A stretch of 20,018 nucleotides of DNA, from NCBI GenBank assembly GCA_002712045.1, contig PARX01000055.1, positions 1 through 20,018 of the forward strand, given 5' to 3'. Below, one piece after another: positions 1-7,615 of this stretch. The DNA is from Paracoccaceae bacterium (GTDB lineage Bacteria; Pseudomonadota; Alphaproteobacteria; Rhodobacterales; Rhodobacteraceae). Positions within the stretch are counted from its first letter, which is position 1; the number at the start of each line of letters is the position of its first letter. Made by a program: the position numbers and the translations under genes. The notes beneath the pieces were generated by a model. That model saw nothing but the letters and a program-made list of their open reading frames with translations, was not told the origin of the DNA and did not search any database.

Positions 1-290
1 AAAATGATCATTCTCTAACCCACCTAAATTTCGTAACGATATATCATTTGCATATATTACAGCGTCACTTCTGGAGATATCCAACTCGGTTTCAATATTA
101 ACTAAATTATGAACGGAATTTCCAAATGTTGCTATTGCATCATATGAAACTGACTGTGCAAAAGTAACCCCATCATTAAATGTTATGGTACCACCTGGAA
201 TTAACGAATTAATATTAACTAAACATATATCATTAACGTTGATATTACCATTAAAACTCGAATCTCCCGATGAAATAATTAATTTACCGT
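1..290 (-). repeat. Second copy of the ~290-base flanking module
   Basis: Bases 1-290 match bases about 1102-1390 nearly identically at an offset of 1101 bases (367 codons). The copies differ by scattered substitutions and a small indel near 280. The copies flank the 150-base repeat array, and this one is cut by the window edge, so the larger repeat may continue to the left. Confidence 0.85.
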
Positions 291-1617
291 TTGTAACAAT
301 TAAATTATTACTTATTTCCACATTACTTTGAAAAGACGCATCCGTTACAATTTGTAATGCTTTGTTGTCATTGAGCGAACCGATGTTATCAAACGACGCA
401 TCGGGAACTCTGAGAAGTTTATTAAAAGACACCTCTCCGTGTGTAACAATTAAATTATTAGATATTTCCACGTTTCTTTGGAAAGACGCGTCTGTTACAA
501 TTTGTAATCCTTGATCGTCGTTCAGCGAACCGATGTTATTAAACGAAGCATCGGGAACTTTGAGAAGTTTATTAAAAGACACCTCTCCGTATGTAACAAT
601 TAAATTATCGGATATTTCCACTTTGCTTTGGAAAGACGCGTCCGTTACAATTTGTAATGCTTGATCGACGTTGAGCGAACCGATGTTATTAAACGAAGCA
701 TCTGGAACTCTGAGAAGTTTATTAAAAGATACCTCTCCGTATGTAACAATTAAATTATCGGATATTTCCACTTTGCTTTGGAAAGACGCGTCCGTTACAA
801 TTTGTAATCCTTGATCGACATTGAGCGAACCGATGTTCTCAAACGAAGCATCAGGAACTTTGAGCAACTTATTAAAAGACACCTCTCCGTATGTAACAAT
901 TAAATTATCGGATATTTCCACGTTTCTTTGGAAAGACGTGTCCGTTACAATTTGCAATGCTTTGTTGTCAAGCGAACCGATGTTATCAAACGAAGCATCC
1001 GGAACTTTGAGCAACTTATTAAAAGATGCCTCTCCGTATGTAACAATTAAATTATTGGATATTTCCACATTTTTTTGAAAAGATACGTCCGATATAATAT
1101 CAAAATGATCATTCTCTAACCCACCTAAATTTCGTAACGATATATCATTTGCATATATTACAGCGTCACTTCTGGAGATATCCAACTCGGTTAGAATATT
1201 AACTGAATTATGAACGGAATTTCCAAATGTTGCTATGGTACTATATGTAACTGACTGTGCAAAAGTAACCCCATCATTAAATGTTATGGTACCACCTGGA
1301 ATTAATGAATTAATATTAGCTAAACATATATCATTAACGTTGATATTACCATTAAAACTCGAATCTCCTATTGAAATTAATTTACCATGTATAGTAACAT
1401 TATCAGATAAGTCAATATTTGATATATCATTAATAATAATATTTCTATAATTACTTATATCTATATCGTTGTAAAAATATAGTTTTTTATCACTAATATC
1501 ATAATATATGTTACCAATTTCATTATTATTATTTAAATATCTATCAATTGTACTTCTTATGCTTCTTGATATATTTAATGTTGGTAAAATATTTTTATTT
1601 CCTATTTTAGAAGACAT
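1..1617 (-). CDS. Repeat-rich fibre-like structural protein, C-terminus off the left edge
   Basis: The frame is open from the ATG at 1617 to base 1 (539 codons, no stop), so only the N-terminal part is present. I do not recognise a named family. Residues about 1-79 are unique. A module at about 80-172 (motifs GDSSFNGNINVNDI, PGGTITFNDGV, TELDISRSDAVIYANDISL) is followed by five 50-residue repeats at about 193-442 (motif VSFNKLLKVPDASF, then LQIVTDASFQ, then VEISDNLIVTYGE). A second, near-identical copy of the first module then runs to the window edge. No signal peptide or membrane segment is visible. The regular short strands with recurring SF and Gly/Asn turns suggest a beta-rich, fibre or stalk-like surface protein, as seen in repeat proteins of giant viruses and phage tail fibres. 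That role is inference; the ORF and repeats are seen directly. Confidence 0.75.
   Translation of the reverse strand, partial: MSSKIGNKNILPTLNISRSIRSTIDRYLNNNNEIGNIYYDISDKKLYFYNDIDISNYRNIIINDISNIDLSDNVTIHGKLISIGDSSFNGNINVNDICLANINSLIPGGTITFNDGVTFAQSVTYSTIATFGNSVHNSVNILTELDISRSDAVIYANDISLRNLGGLENDHFDIISDVSFQKNVEISNNLIVTYGEASFNKLLKVPDASFDNIGSLDNKALQIVTDTSFQRNVEISDNLIVTYGEVSFNKLLKVPDASFENIGSLNVDQGLQIVTDASFQSKVEISDNLIVTYGEVSFNKLLRVPDASFNNIGSLNVDQALQIVTDASFQSKVEISDNLIVTYGEVSFNKLLKVPDASFNNIGSLNDDQGLQIVTDASFQRNVEISNNLIVTHGEVSFNKLLRVPDASFDNIGSLNDNKALQIVTDASFQSNVEISNNLIVTNGKLIISSGDSSFNGNINVNDICLVNINSLIPGGTITFNDGVTFAQSVSYDAIATFGNSVHNLVNIETELDISRSDAVIYANDISLRNLGGLENDHF
293..1039 (-). repeat. Five tandem 150-base coding repeats
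   Basis: The phrase gtaacaatta recurs at 293, 443, 593, 743, 893 and 1040, giving four units of 150 bases and one of 147. The short unit has lost one codon near 970 (a ttg before agcgaaccg). The units are highly similar and stay in frame, so they encode 50-residue protein repeats. A degenerate sixth unit continues to about 1101. Confidence 0.9.
1102..1390 (-). repeat. First copy of the ~290-base flanking module
   Basis: This is the partner of the module at 1-290 and encodes residues about 80-172 of the fibre-like protein. It shares phrases such as ccacctggaatta and gcgtcacttctggagata with the other copy, in the same reading frame. Confidence 0.85.
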
Positions 1618-1666
1618 ATTTATAATTAAATAATATAATTATTTATAATATTTAACATAGTATAAA

Positions 1667-2026
1667 TTAAGACATTGGTAAAGGTCGTTGATTTTTTTCA
1701 ATTACTAATTGTTTTGGCATAATGAGAGGAACTCGTTCAAAAAATTTACTTGTTGGTAATGTTTTTAATTGAGGTTTTGTTGGCGCTCTCTCTTTAACTA
1801 AATTTGTTGAGTTAATACCAAAAAGTGTAGATTCTATTTCAATAGGATTACTTGATAACATATCTCTTGGTAAAAAACTGGGTCTATAAATAATATCAGG
1901 CATAGTCGTTTTATGTGCTTGTCCGTATTGTGAATGTTTATATGAATCATAATCTCTTGCTAAAGAATAACCTTTTTGTTCAAGATTATAATTACCTTTT
2001 GTATTTTTATTTCGTGTAGAAGTCAT
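1667..2026 (-). CDS. Conserved giant-virus protein of unknown function, 119 aa
   Basis: A small basic protein without membrane segments. The N-terminus is polar and Tyr-rich (YSLARDYDSYKHSQYGQ). The C-terminal half has the phrases YRPSFLPRDML, STLFGINSTNLVKERAP and FERVPLIMPKQLVIEKNQRP. I recall this style of C-terminus from short proteins conserved in Mimiviridae relatives with no assigned role, but I cannot name a family. It lies in the leftward block between the fibre-like gene (49 bases away) and the 125-residue gene (27 bases away). A minor virion component is plausible from context, which is inference. The ATG at 2026 follows an AT-only spacer and is the only sensible start. Confidence 0.7.
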   Translation of the reverse strand: MTSTRNKNTKGNYNLEQKGYSLARDYDSYKHSQYGQAHKTTMPDIIYRPSFLPRDMLSSNPIEIESTLFGINSTNLVKERAPTKPQLKTLPTSKFFERVPLIMPKQLVIEKNQRPLPMS

Positions 2027-2027
2027 A

Positions 2028-2056
2028 TGTATATATATATTATAAATTATAAATTA
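2028..2056. repeat. AT-only tandem heptamer spacer (attataa)
   Basis: The gap between two leftward genes consists of a short TA run and then about four copies of a 7-base attataa unit. The repeat reaches into the TAA stop of the 125-residue gene. It may carry the promoter or 3' end signals of these genes; no specific motif is seen. Confidence 0.6.
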
Positions 2057-2431
2057 TAAATTATAAATTAATATACGTTTATTTTCATTTATAACATTTT
2101 CGTTATCATTATTTAAAATATTACAAATACACTTATGTGTAAAATCAAATAATTCATATTTAAATAATAATTTAAATAATGTTAATTCATCATCACCCAA
2201 TAAAGTTATCATCATTTCTAAATTTTTAGATTTTTTTATATTATTAATAATATCTTTAATATTTGTATTATCTTTTATATTTTCATACAAATCTTTCATT
2301 TTATCATTTATAATATCATCATTCAAATTTTCGCTTTGAAATGCTTGTAAAAATTGAATTCTATATAAGTGTTCACTTTCTGATTCGTTCTCTAGTAATT
2401 TATAAGTGCATATAAAATCTGCACAATACAT
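2054..2431 (-). CDS. Short helical protein of unknown function, 125 aa
   Basis: An acidic, Asn-rich and mainly helical protein with no membrane segment. Its start (MYCADFICTYKL) runs into a stretch ending YRIQFLQAFQ. The C-terminal half has LLGDDELTLFKLLFKYELF followed by HKCICNILNN. These phrases resemble a small protein I recall as conserved among mimivirus relatives, without known function. Five cysteines are scattered and form no clear metal site. It is oriented with its neighbours in the leftward block, 63 bases from the gene upstream. Coding is supported by the intact frame and by the non-random amino acid pattern in a very AT-rich region. Confidence 0.65.
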   Translation of the reverse strand: MYCADFICTYKLLENESESEHLYRIQFLQAFQSENLNDDIINDKMKDLYENIKDNTNIKDIINNIKKSKNLEMMITLLGDDELTLFKLLFKYELFDFTHKCICNILNNDNENVINENKRILIYNL

Positions 2432-2494
2432 ATAATTTAATAAATAAATTATTATTTAAATTATATTAAACTAATTGCTTATTATCATATTATC

Positions 2495-3040
2495 TTATTT
2501 TGATAATTCACGTGAAGGAACACCTCCTCTAACCCAATTCTTATCAGCAACGCCTTCAACAAGATTGGCCGGATTTGAAATAGTATTTTTTAAAGAATTA
2601 ACTAAAGGTGTTTGATTGCACTCCATATAAGGAGTTTCGCTTAAAGGATTTGCTGTTTTTCTGCTGGAATTTAAATCTCCGTGAAGAATTTGTGATTCAA
2701 CATCAATATTACCTTTGCCTCTTCCTAAAAATGGAACAGACACGAATTGTCTCTCGTCTAAAGTAATTTTACATCCAGGTTTTGTTAAACCAGATAAAAA
2801 TAACATAGAATTTTCATTAATATTGTTCCCCCCATGAGAGATTTGATTGCCTCCGGTGAAATTCATAAATAATTGTCCGGCAGCGAATTCTACATGATCG
2901 GAAGCTGGACAATTGGGACGAAAGTTGTCTAACATGTGTGTTGCATGTGCTGAATTTTGAATATTTCTTTGGCTATTATCACATAAATCATTTCCTAATC
3001 TACTAGGTTGATGAAATGAATAATCGTACATATTTGTCAT
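2495..3040 (-). CDS. Probable virion-associated conserved protein, 181 aa
   Basis: The N-terminus reads MTNMYDYSFHQPSRLGNDLCD, followed by RNIQNSAHATHMLDNF. This tyrosine/histidine opening and the repeated sequence 'dDlCDxSQRN' style recall short conserved proteins of mimivirus-like and phycodnavirus-like genomes. The middle holds GCKITLDERQFVSVPFLGRGKGN, here given as GCKITLDERQFVSVPFLGRG, and the C-terminus ends NWVRGGVPSRELSK. No membrane segment or signal peptide is visible. Codon use is less AT-biased than in neighbours, which fits a conserved, well-expressed protein. The gene lies 63 bases upstream of the 125-residue gene and 99 bases downstream of the membrane protein gene. A structural or packaging role is inference from context only. 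Confidence 0.7.
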   Translation of the reverse strand: MTNMYDYSFHQPSRLGNDLCDNSQRNIQNSAHATHMLDNFRPNCPASDHVEFAAGQLFMNFTGGNQISHGGNNINENSMLFLSGLTKPGCKITLDERQFVSVPFLGRGKGNIDVESQILHGDLNSSRKTANPLSETPYMECNQTPLVNSLKNTISNPANLVEGVADKNWVRGGVPSRELSK

Positions 3041-3059
3041 TTATATATTTGCTTAATAT

Positions 3060-3125
3060 AATTTTTTAATTAAAATATAATAATTACAATTTATAATAAT
3101 TATAATAACAATTACAATTTATAAT
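3060..3125. repeat. AT-only intergenic repeats
   Basis: The gap before the 181-residue gene has two direct copies of aattacaatttataat, starting near 3082 and 3109, separated by an AT-rich stretch. This is upstream sequence of the leftward 181-residue gene and may hold its promoter. It could also hold the 3' end signal of the preceding gene. Confidence 0.5.
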
Positions 3126-3139
3126 ATAAATAAAGCATA

Positions 3140-3811
3140 TTAATTTTTAGCCCATCTATGTGGCAAGTTTTTACTGCAAGCAAGTGTGCTTCCTTCTTTA
3201 CAAGAGGGCATATCACCATAGCAAAAATCGGCAAATGATTTTTGATCATTAGGAATCTGGGTATTTGGCATAGGATACCAAGAACGCATGGATTGATCAA
3301 AGTTTATACTATCTCCTAAATCTTTAAATAGTTTATTTTCGATTTCAGGATCTCCAAAATTTTTAATAATCATATTTTTGGCTTCTTGATTTATTTTTTC
3401 TTCAACTACAGGGTTAAAGGAAGGAGCAGCTGTTTTACGTTTAGGATTATCTTGATACTCAGTTAACATAACATTCATTAGTGGATTTTTTCTTGTCGGT
3501 TCTGTAAAATTATGTTTTATACTATTATATATTGTCGGATTGGTAAATGCTTCGCTGGTTAAATGTTGATTTTTAATATTTTTTAAACATTTTGTTTTAT
3601 GTAAAAAAATAATTACAAATAATGTTATAAAAAAAGAGATAATAAATTTAATATTTTTTGTTAATATATATCCAATAAACGATAATAGTATTACAAGTCT
3701 TGTAATTGAATTAAGTTTTTCACTTTGAGACATGTTTTTTGTAGGCCATAAATGTAAAATATTATTTTTATTCATTAAAACACTCGGATTATTTAACCAA
3801 AATTGTGTCAT
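3140..3811 (-). CDS. Transmembrane giant-virus protein, DUF5762-like, 223 aa
   Basis: The N-terminus carries FWLNNPSVLMNKNNILHLWP and then MSQSEKLNSITRLVILLSFI. This opening matches my memory of a Pfam family (DUF5762) conserved across nucleocytoplasmic large DNA viruses. Two closely spaced membrane segments lie at about residues 36-52 and 56-72, followed by a Lys/Cys anchor. The remaining ~150 residues are soluble, ending with a Cys-containing stretch (FADFCYGDMPSCKEGSTLAC) that could form disulfides or bind metal. The likely position is the virion inner membrane, which is inference. It sits 27 bases from the gene upstream and runs in the leftward block. A second overlapping frame at 3112-3300 is a shadow of this gene. 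Confidence 0.75.
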   Translation of the reverse strand: MTQFWLNNPSVLMNKNNILHLWPTKNMSQSEKLNSITRLVILLSFIGYILTKNIKFIISFFITLFVIIFLHKTKCLKNIKNQHLTSEAFTNPTIYNSIKHNFTEPTRKNPLMNVMLTEYQDNPKRKTAAPSFNPVVEEKINQEAKNMIIKNFGDPEIENKLFKDLGDSINFDQSMRSWYPMPNTQIPNDQKSFADFCYGDMPSCKEGSTLACSKNLPHRWAKN

Positions 3812-3838
3812 TATATATATGAAAAGGATTTTTATTTG

Positions 3839-5242
3839 TTAATCTTTTTTCTTTTTCTTCTTTTTCTTCTTTTTTTTCTTATTATTATTATTTGATGGCG
3901 CATCGTTAACAGATGATTTTTCATATTTCTCACCTGTAGAAAAAATAAAATTTTCAATACCCTCTTCATTTAAACCTTCACTTGATAATAATTGTTCGAT
4001 TGCCTCATTAGCAGCCTTAGTTGCTAATTCTAATTCATCTTCATTAAAATCTTGGGTTTCGCGATTTTCATTGCTTTCACCAGAATTATTAACCTTGCTT
4101 TTCATACGCTCGCGTTGTTTTGCTAATTTAATATTACGCTGTAAATGAGCCTGCATGGCGTTAACATTGAGTTTTGAATTTCCGCCGCCCATACCGCCCA
4201 TACCGCCCATGCCAGCCATATTACCAAACATATCTTGTAGATTCGACATACCAGGCATATCTTTCATTTTATTTACGATTTCTCCGGCTTCTGCTAATAG
4301 TTCACTTTCTTTTAACTCGCCCGATTTAAGTTTTTCATCTAATTTACCTCCTACTTTTTGAACTAAATTCATTAATTTATTTGGTTCCTTTAATAAGTTT
4401 TGAAATACATCACCAACAGATGATTCATTTTCCATATCGATATTCAAATCTTTGGCGGTTTCCTCGGCAATTTCTTTAGCTAATTTGCCTAATTTACCAT
4501 CCATCATTCCCGAAACATGATCGTTAATAAAATTGGCATCGGGTAAATCATTCAAATTAATATTAGAAACATCCTTAGCGCCACTAATATCAAAGCAACT
4601 ATGCATTTGATTAATGGTTTCCTCTATTTTTGATTTAAAATCATCTTCGTTAATTGCTTCAAATAGTTTTGCCGTATCGCCGAACGAACTGCTGTCGGAT
4701 ATATCAGATACGATTGTAAATAATATTAATTGTAAATATTTCCAAATTGTTTCGCGGGTATTGTAAGTAATATTTTCTTTCCAAAGTATATTAAAGTCTA
4801 TTCCCGGTAATAATAACAAAGGAGTTTCGTGAGAAAATAATTTGTCGTTTTGATATAATATATCAAAGAATTTTTCCGGATATATATTTAAACAAAATTC
4901 TTTTAACTCACATATGCAGGTTTTAATTTTATCTTCGTCATCGTTATCATTGTTTTCGGTTTTATTATTATTTAATATAAATAATAAGTTATTATCAAGA
5001 TTTTCAGCAAGTTCTGGAAAAGTTTTCAATAAATCAGAAGTAAAATCATAAAATATTTTTTTAAGATTATCCATAGATTCTTTTTTGTTATCTTTATCGT
5101 TATCTTTATCATTATCTAAATTTCCATCGTCCATATCTTTAGAGTATTGATTTGCGTAATCAGAAAAATTATTGTTTAACAATGAATCGGTTTTTAAATG
5201 ATTGTCTAAATCTTGCTCATTTAAAGATTTTTCTTCGGTCAT
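3839..5242 (-). CDS. Large acidic protein with Gly-Met repeat and poly-Lys tail, 467 aa
   Basis: Residues 1-60 are very acidic and Asn/Asp-rich, with short DNDKDN repeats. Residues about 60-180 hold FYDFTSDLLKTFPELAENLD and a Cys-containing helical part ending near a Trp-rich stretch (WKENITYNTRETIWKYLQ). A second helical part follows, then a Gly-Met run (GGMGGMGGMGG) near residues 340-352. The C-terminus ends in about 15 lysines and an Asp. No enzyme motif or membrane segment is seen. The DLLKTFPEL phrase loosely resembles DIIKVFPEN in the adjacent 129-residue gene, so the two may share a domain. I recall similar proteins in mimivirus relatives without known function. The poly-Lys tail could bind nucleic acid or act as a localisation signal, which is speculative. 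Confidence 0.7.
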   Translation of the reverse strand: MTEEKSLNEQDLDNHLKTDSLLNNNFSDYANQYSKDMDDGNLDNDKDNDKDNKKESMDNLKKIFYDFTSDLLKTFPELAENLDNNLLFILNNNKTENNDNDDEDKIKTCICELKEFCLNIYPEKFFDILYQNDKLFSHETPLLLLPGIDFNILWKENITYNTRETIWKYLQLILFTIVSDISDSSSFGDTAKLFEAINEDDFKSKIEETINQMHSCFDISGAKDVSNINLNDLPDANFINDHVSGMMDGKLGKLAKEIAEETAKDLNIDMENESSVGDVFQNLLKEPNKLMNLVQKVGGKLDEKLKSGELKESELLAEAGEIVNKMKDMPGMSNLQDMFGNMAGMGGMGGMGGGNSKLNVNAMQAHLQRNIKLAKQRERMKSKVNNSGESNENRETQDFNEDELELATKAANEAIEQLLSSEGLNEEGIENFIFSTGEKYEKSSVNDAPSNNNNKKKKKKKKKKKKD

Positions 5243-5291
5243 AATATATTTTTATTATTTTTATTTTTAAATTAAACTTTGCTTATTATAT

Positions 5292-5681
5292 TTATTGATT
5301 ATATAATAGACATAATTTTTTAAGATTTTGGAGATATTTTAAAACTTTCTGTTGGTTGTCTTCACTCATCTCTCTAACAGGATCGCGCAATTTGTCTATC
5401 TTTTCAATAATCATAGAAGAGCTACTATTATCTTGTAAGTCTGTTTCATAGTTTTTATTAATAAAAAAATCAATGTTTTTATCATCGATTTCTTGACTAT
5501 ATTTATCAATAACATATGTTCTAAAAACTCCAAGCACTAATTTAGGGTTTAATTTCCTAAAATTAATAAAAGAATTCTTAATTGCTACCAAATCACTATT
5601 TTCCGGAAAAACTTTTATTATATCCTCAATAAATTCTATAAAATGGTCATTAAATGTTTTTAATATATGTGATTGATCCAT
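5292..5681 (-). CDS. Small helical conserved giant-virus protein, 129 aa
   Basis: A helical soluble protein. The N-terminal part holds FNDHFIEFIEDIIKVFPENS, then SFINFRKLNPKLVLGVFRTY and a YVIDKYSQEI stretch. The C-terminus has EKIDKLRDPVREM followed by NQQKVLKYLQNLKKL. I recall this pattern from small proteins widespread in mesomimivirus-like genomes, always of unknown function. No catalytic motif, membrane segment or metal site is visible. It lies between the thioredoxin-like gene (88 bases, with a strong hairpin) and the acidic 467-residue gene (49 bases). It may be related to the first domain of that neighbour. Confidence 0.7.
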   Translation of the reverse strand: MDQSHILKTFNDHFIEFIEDIIKVFPENSDLVAIKNSFINFRKLNPKLVLGVFRTYVIDKYSQEIDDKNIDFFINKNYETDLQDNSSSSMIIEKIDKLRDPVREMSEDNQQKVLKYLQNLKKLCLLYNQ

Positions 5682-5706
5682 AATATTAAAAATAATGTTA
5701 TTTTTT

Positions 5707-5735
5707 TAAATTATTAATTTATAATTAATAATTTA
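5707..5735. terminator. Hairpin downstream of the thioredoxin-like gene
   Basis: A perfect inverted repeat has 13-base arms (5707-5719 and 5723-5735) around a 3-base loop. It sits 3' of the leftward gene at 5770-6318, inside AT-only sequence that also has a 14-base direct repeat (aataatttatattt at 5727 and 5748). Mimivirus mRNAs are known to end at palindromic hairpins, so this is a candidate 3'-end processing signal. AT-rich DNA makes such repeats more likely by chance. Confidence 0.5.
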
Positions 5736-5769
5736 TATTTAATAATTAATAATTTATATTTAATAATTT

Positions 5770-6318
5770 TTATATATTATTCCTTTCCTTTTCATATTGT
5801 TCTAATGTGTTTGAACCTACTTTATCTGGTGTATAATCATCGGGAGGAGTTTCGATTGTATCATTAATATCTAAAGCAGCATAATGATGTTGTTGTCTCA
5901 TACCACCGCTTCCATTTGCTGACAATTCCTCGGAATTTTGATCTAAGAAACTAAAATTATCAGAAGCAACACCAAAATTGGCACCACCAAAAGCGAATGC
6001 AGACGGTTCTCCATTAAACATGCTGGCTTTTTCCTGGACCTTCTCTTTAATAGGTTGAATATAATTATCGATTTCATTTCCAAATACAACTCGATTACCT
6101 CTGTTAAGCAATAAAAGAGCAGGAACTTTAGTAACAGTAGGAGGTAATAAAATTTCTTGACCATTTTCTAAAATAATATTTGTCACGCCATTAGGTTTCT
6201 TTCTTCGATTATCAATACAGATAAAATGCATGTCATCTTTTATTTGTGATTGTGAAATTGTTTGAATTAATTTTTTAGAATGCTCACAATAATTGCTATA
6301 ATAAATAATCATACTCAT
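5770..6318 (-). CDS. Thioredoxin-fold protein with monothiol CxxS site, 182 aa
   Basis: Residues 1-100 look like a thioredoxin/glutaredoxin fold. A first beta strand (IIYYSNYC) leads to C11-E-H-S14, a CxxS site with one redox cysteine. The predicted cis-proline is P66 in TKVPALLLL. A further cysteine is C34. The last ~80 residues are a low-complexity, Gly/Ala/Asn-rich tail with short hydrophobic patches and an acidic end. I recall similar fused proteins in mimivirus relatives, where the C-terminal tail is unusual for a plain oxidoreductase. The single thiol suggests a disulfide-isomerase-like, glutathione-linked or non-catalytic structural role. Giant viruses use thiol redox proteins in the virion, but a role here is inference. 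The gene starts the leftward block and shares a divergent promoter region with the RNA polymerase gene. Confidence 0.75.
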   Translation of the reverse strand: MSMIIYYSNYCEHSKKLIQTISQSQIKDDMHFICIDNRRKKPNGVTNIILENGQEILLPPTVTKVPALLLLNRGNRVVFGNEIDNYIQPIKEKVQEKASMFNGEPSAFAFGGANFGVASDNFSFLDQNSEELSANGSGGMRQQHHYAALDINDTIETPPDDYTPDKVGSNTLEQYEKERNNI

Positions 6319-6462
6319 TATAATTAAATATCTTATTAATATTTTTTTAAACTTAAATTTTTAATATTTTATATGTTGATTTAATTATAAAAATGATTTA
6401 ATTATAAAAATGATTTAATAAAAAATTGATTTAATTATTTATCATTATAGATATATAATAAA
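6319..6462. promoter_or_regulatory. Divergent intergenic promoter region
   Basis: This AT-only gap of 144 bases separates the leftward thioredoxin-like gene and the rightward RPB3/RPB11 gene. It must hold start signals for both. It contains two perfect copies of a 17-base unit (gatttaattataaaaat at 6378 and 6395) plus a partial third copy at 6412, followed by the AAAAATTGA box. Confidence 0.55.
6421..6429 (+). promoter_or_regulatory. Early promoter box AAAAATTGA
   Basis: An exact AAAAATTGA lies 33 bases before the ATG of the RPB3/RPB11 gene. Mimivirus early genes carry AAAATTGA and Cafeteria roenbergensis virus early genes AAAAATTGA at such distances, so this fits an early transcript. No other intergenic copy in the right orientation was seen in the window. 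Confidence 0.6.
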
Positions 6463-7587
6463 ATGACAAATCCAATTGTATCTATTATTGAACAGGATGA
6501 AGATGAATTAAATTTTAAAATTTCTGATGTAAATGTTAGTATTGCTAATTCTATTAGACGCGTAATATTATCTGAAATACCGATCGTCGTATTTAGAACA
6601 ACTCCATATGAAAAAAATAATATTGAAATTATAACTAATACATCGCGCATGAATAATGAACTAATAAAACAGCGGTTTAGTTGTATTCCAATTCATATTA
6701 ATGATTTAAAATTTCCAATGGAAGATTATATTGTAGAAGTTAATGTTGTGAACGATACAGACAGAATGTTATATGTTACCACTGAAGATTTTAAGATTAA
6801 AAATATTAAAACAAACACCTATATGAATAAAAGTGAAAGTAAAATAATATTTCCACCAAATAATATTACCTCTTCCTATATCGATGTTATTAATTTGCGA
6901 CCAAAAATATCAGATGAAATACCTGGAGAAAGTATTAATATTATTTGCAAACTGGATATAGGTATTTCTAAAGAAGATAGTGCTTTTAATGTTGCTTCGA
7001 CATGCTGTTATGCAAATACTCCAGACGAGATAAAAATTAATGATGAATGGAATATTAAAGTAAAGGATTTGGATAAAGAAATGGATAAACAGGAAATAGA
7101 AAATTTGAAAAAAGATTGGTATAATTTGGATGCTAAAAGAATCGTAATTAAAGATTCATTTAATTTTAAAATAGAGACGGTTGGACAGTATGACAATTTA
7201 ACTATTGTTTTTAAAAGTTGTGAAATAATGATAAATAAAATACAGAAACTAAATGATGATTTACAGAGTAACGAAAATTTAATAAACGAATCCAATAATA
7301 ATATTGATAATTGTTTTGATATCACTCTTGAAAATGAAGATTACTCGTTGGGAAAAGTAATCGAATTTATGTTATACAATAAATACTATAAACATCCCAG
7401 CAAAAATCCGAATGGTATATTAACATTTTGCAGTTTTAATAAACATCATCCACATGATACTGATAGTATTATAAAAGTTGCTTTTTCAAGTAATAAAAAT
7501 AAATTAGATGTGATACAATTAATAAGTGATGTCTGTAGTGAAAGTATTATCATATATGAAGAAATTGCTTCCAATTTTAAGAATTAA
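6463..7587 (+). CDS. DNA-directed RNA polymerase subunit, RPB3/RPB11 (alpha-like) fusion
   Basis: Residues about 18-45 form the alpha/RPB3 dimerisation motif (ISDVNVSIANSIRRVILSEI followed by PIVVF). The RFSCIPIHI stretch is typical of the family. A middle domain follows. Residues about 285-370 resemble RPB11, with ITLENEDYSLGKVIEFMLY, then HHPHDTDSIIKVAF, which is the usual partner dimer face. The protein thus appears to fuse both halves of the alpha-like heterodimer, at 374 aa close to the ~370-aa mimivirus subunit. It assembles the viral polymerase core that transcribes in the cytoplasmic factory. The RPB3 zinc cysteines are not evident. The rhodopsin gene starts 28 bases downstream, so the two may be cotranscribed. 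An early promoter box precedes it. Confidence 0.9.
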   Translation: MTNPIVSIIEQDEDELNFKISDVNVSIANSIRRVILSEIPIVVFRTTPYEKNNIEIITNTSRMNNELIKQRFSCIPIHINDLKFPMEDYIVEVNVVNDTDRMLYVTTEDFKIKNIKTNTYMNKSESKIIFPPNNITSSYIDVINLRPKISDEIPGESINIICKLDIGISKEDSAFNVASTCCYANTPDEIKINDEWNIKVKDLDKEMDKQEIENLKKDWYNLDAKRIVIKDSFNFKIETVGQYDNLTIVFKSCEIMINKIQKLNDDLQSNENLINESNNNIDNCFDITLENEDYSLGKVIEFMLYNKYYKHPSKNPNGILTFCSFNKHHPHDTDSIIKVAFSSNKNKLDVIQLISDVCSESIIIYEEIASNFKN

Positions 7588-7615
7588 AATTATTTAATAT
7601 AAATATTTAGTATAA

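Noticed and set aside
293..1039. CRISPR-like array
   Set aside because: Units are 150 bases, nearly identical along their full length and in frame with a coding region; there are no short repeats with unique spacers.
821..1450. Two rightward ORFs inside the repeat region
   Set aside because: They lie antisense to a 539-codon open frame and merely reflect the repeat composition.
2349..2357. AAAAATTGA on the plus strand
   Set aside because: It lies within a leftward gene with no rightward gene start nearby.
3112..3300. 62-residue leftward ORF
   Set aside because: It overlaps the 223-residue membrane protein in another frame and has no independent support.
5943..6164. 73-residue leftward ORF
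   Set aside because: Out-of-frame shadow of the thioredoxin-like gene.
7008..7325. 105-residue leftward ORF
   Set aside because: Antisense to RPB3/RPB11, whose coding evidence is strong.
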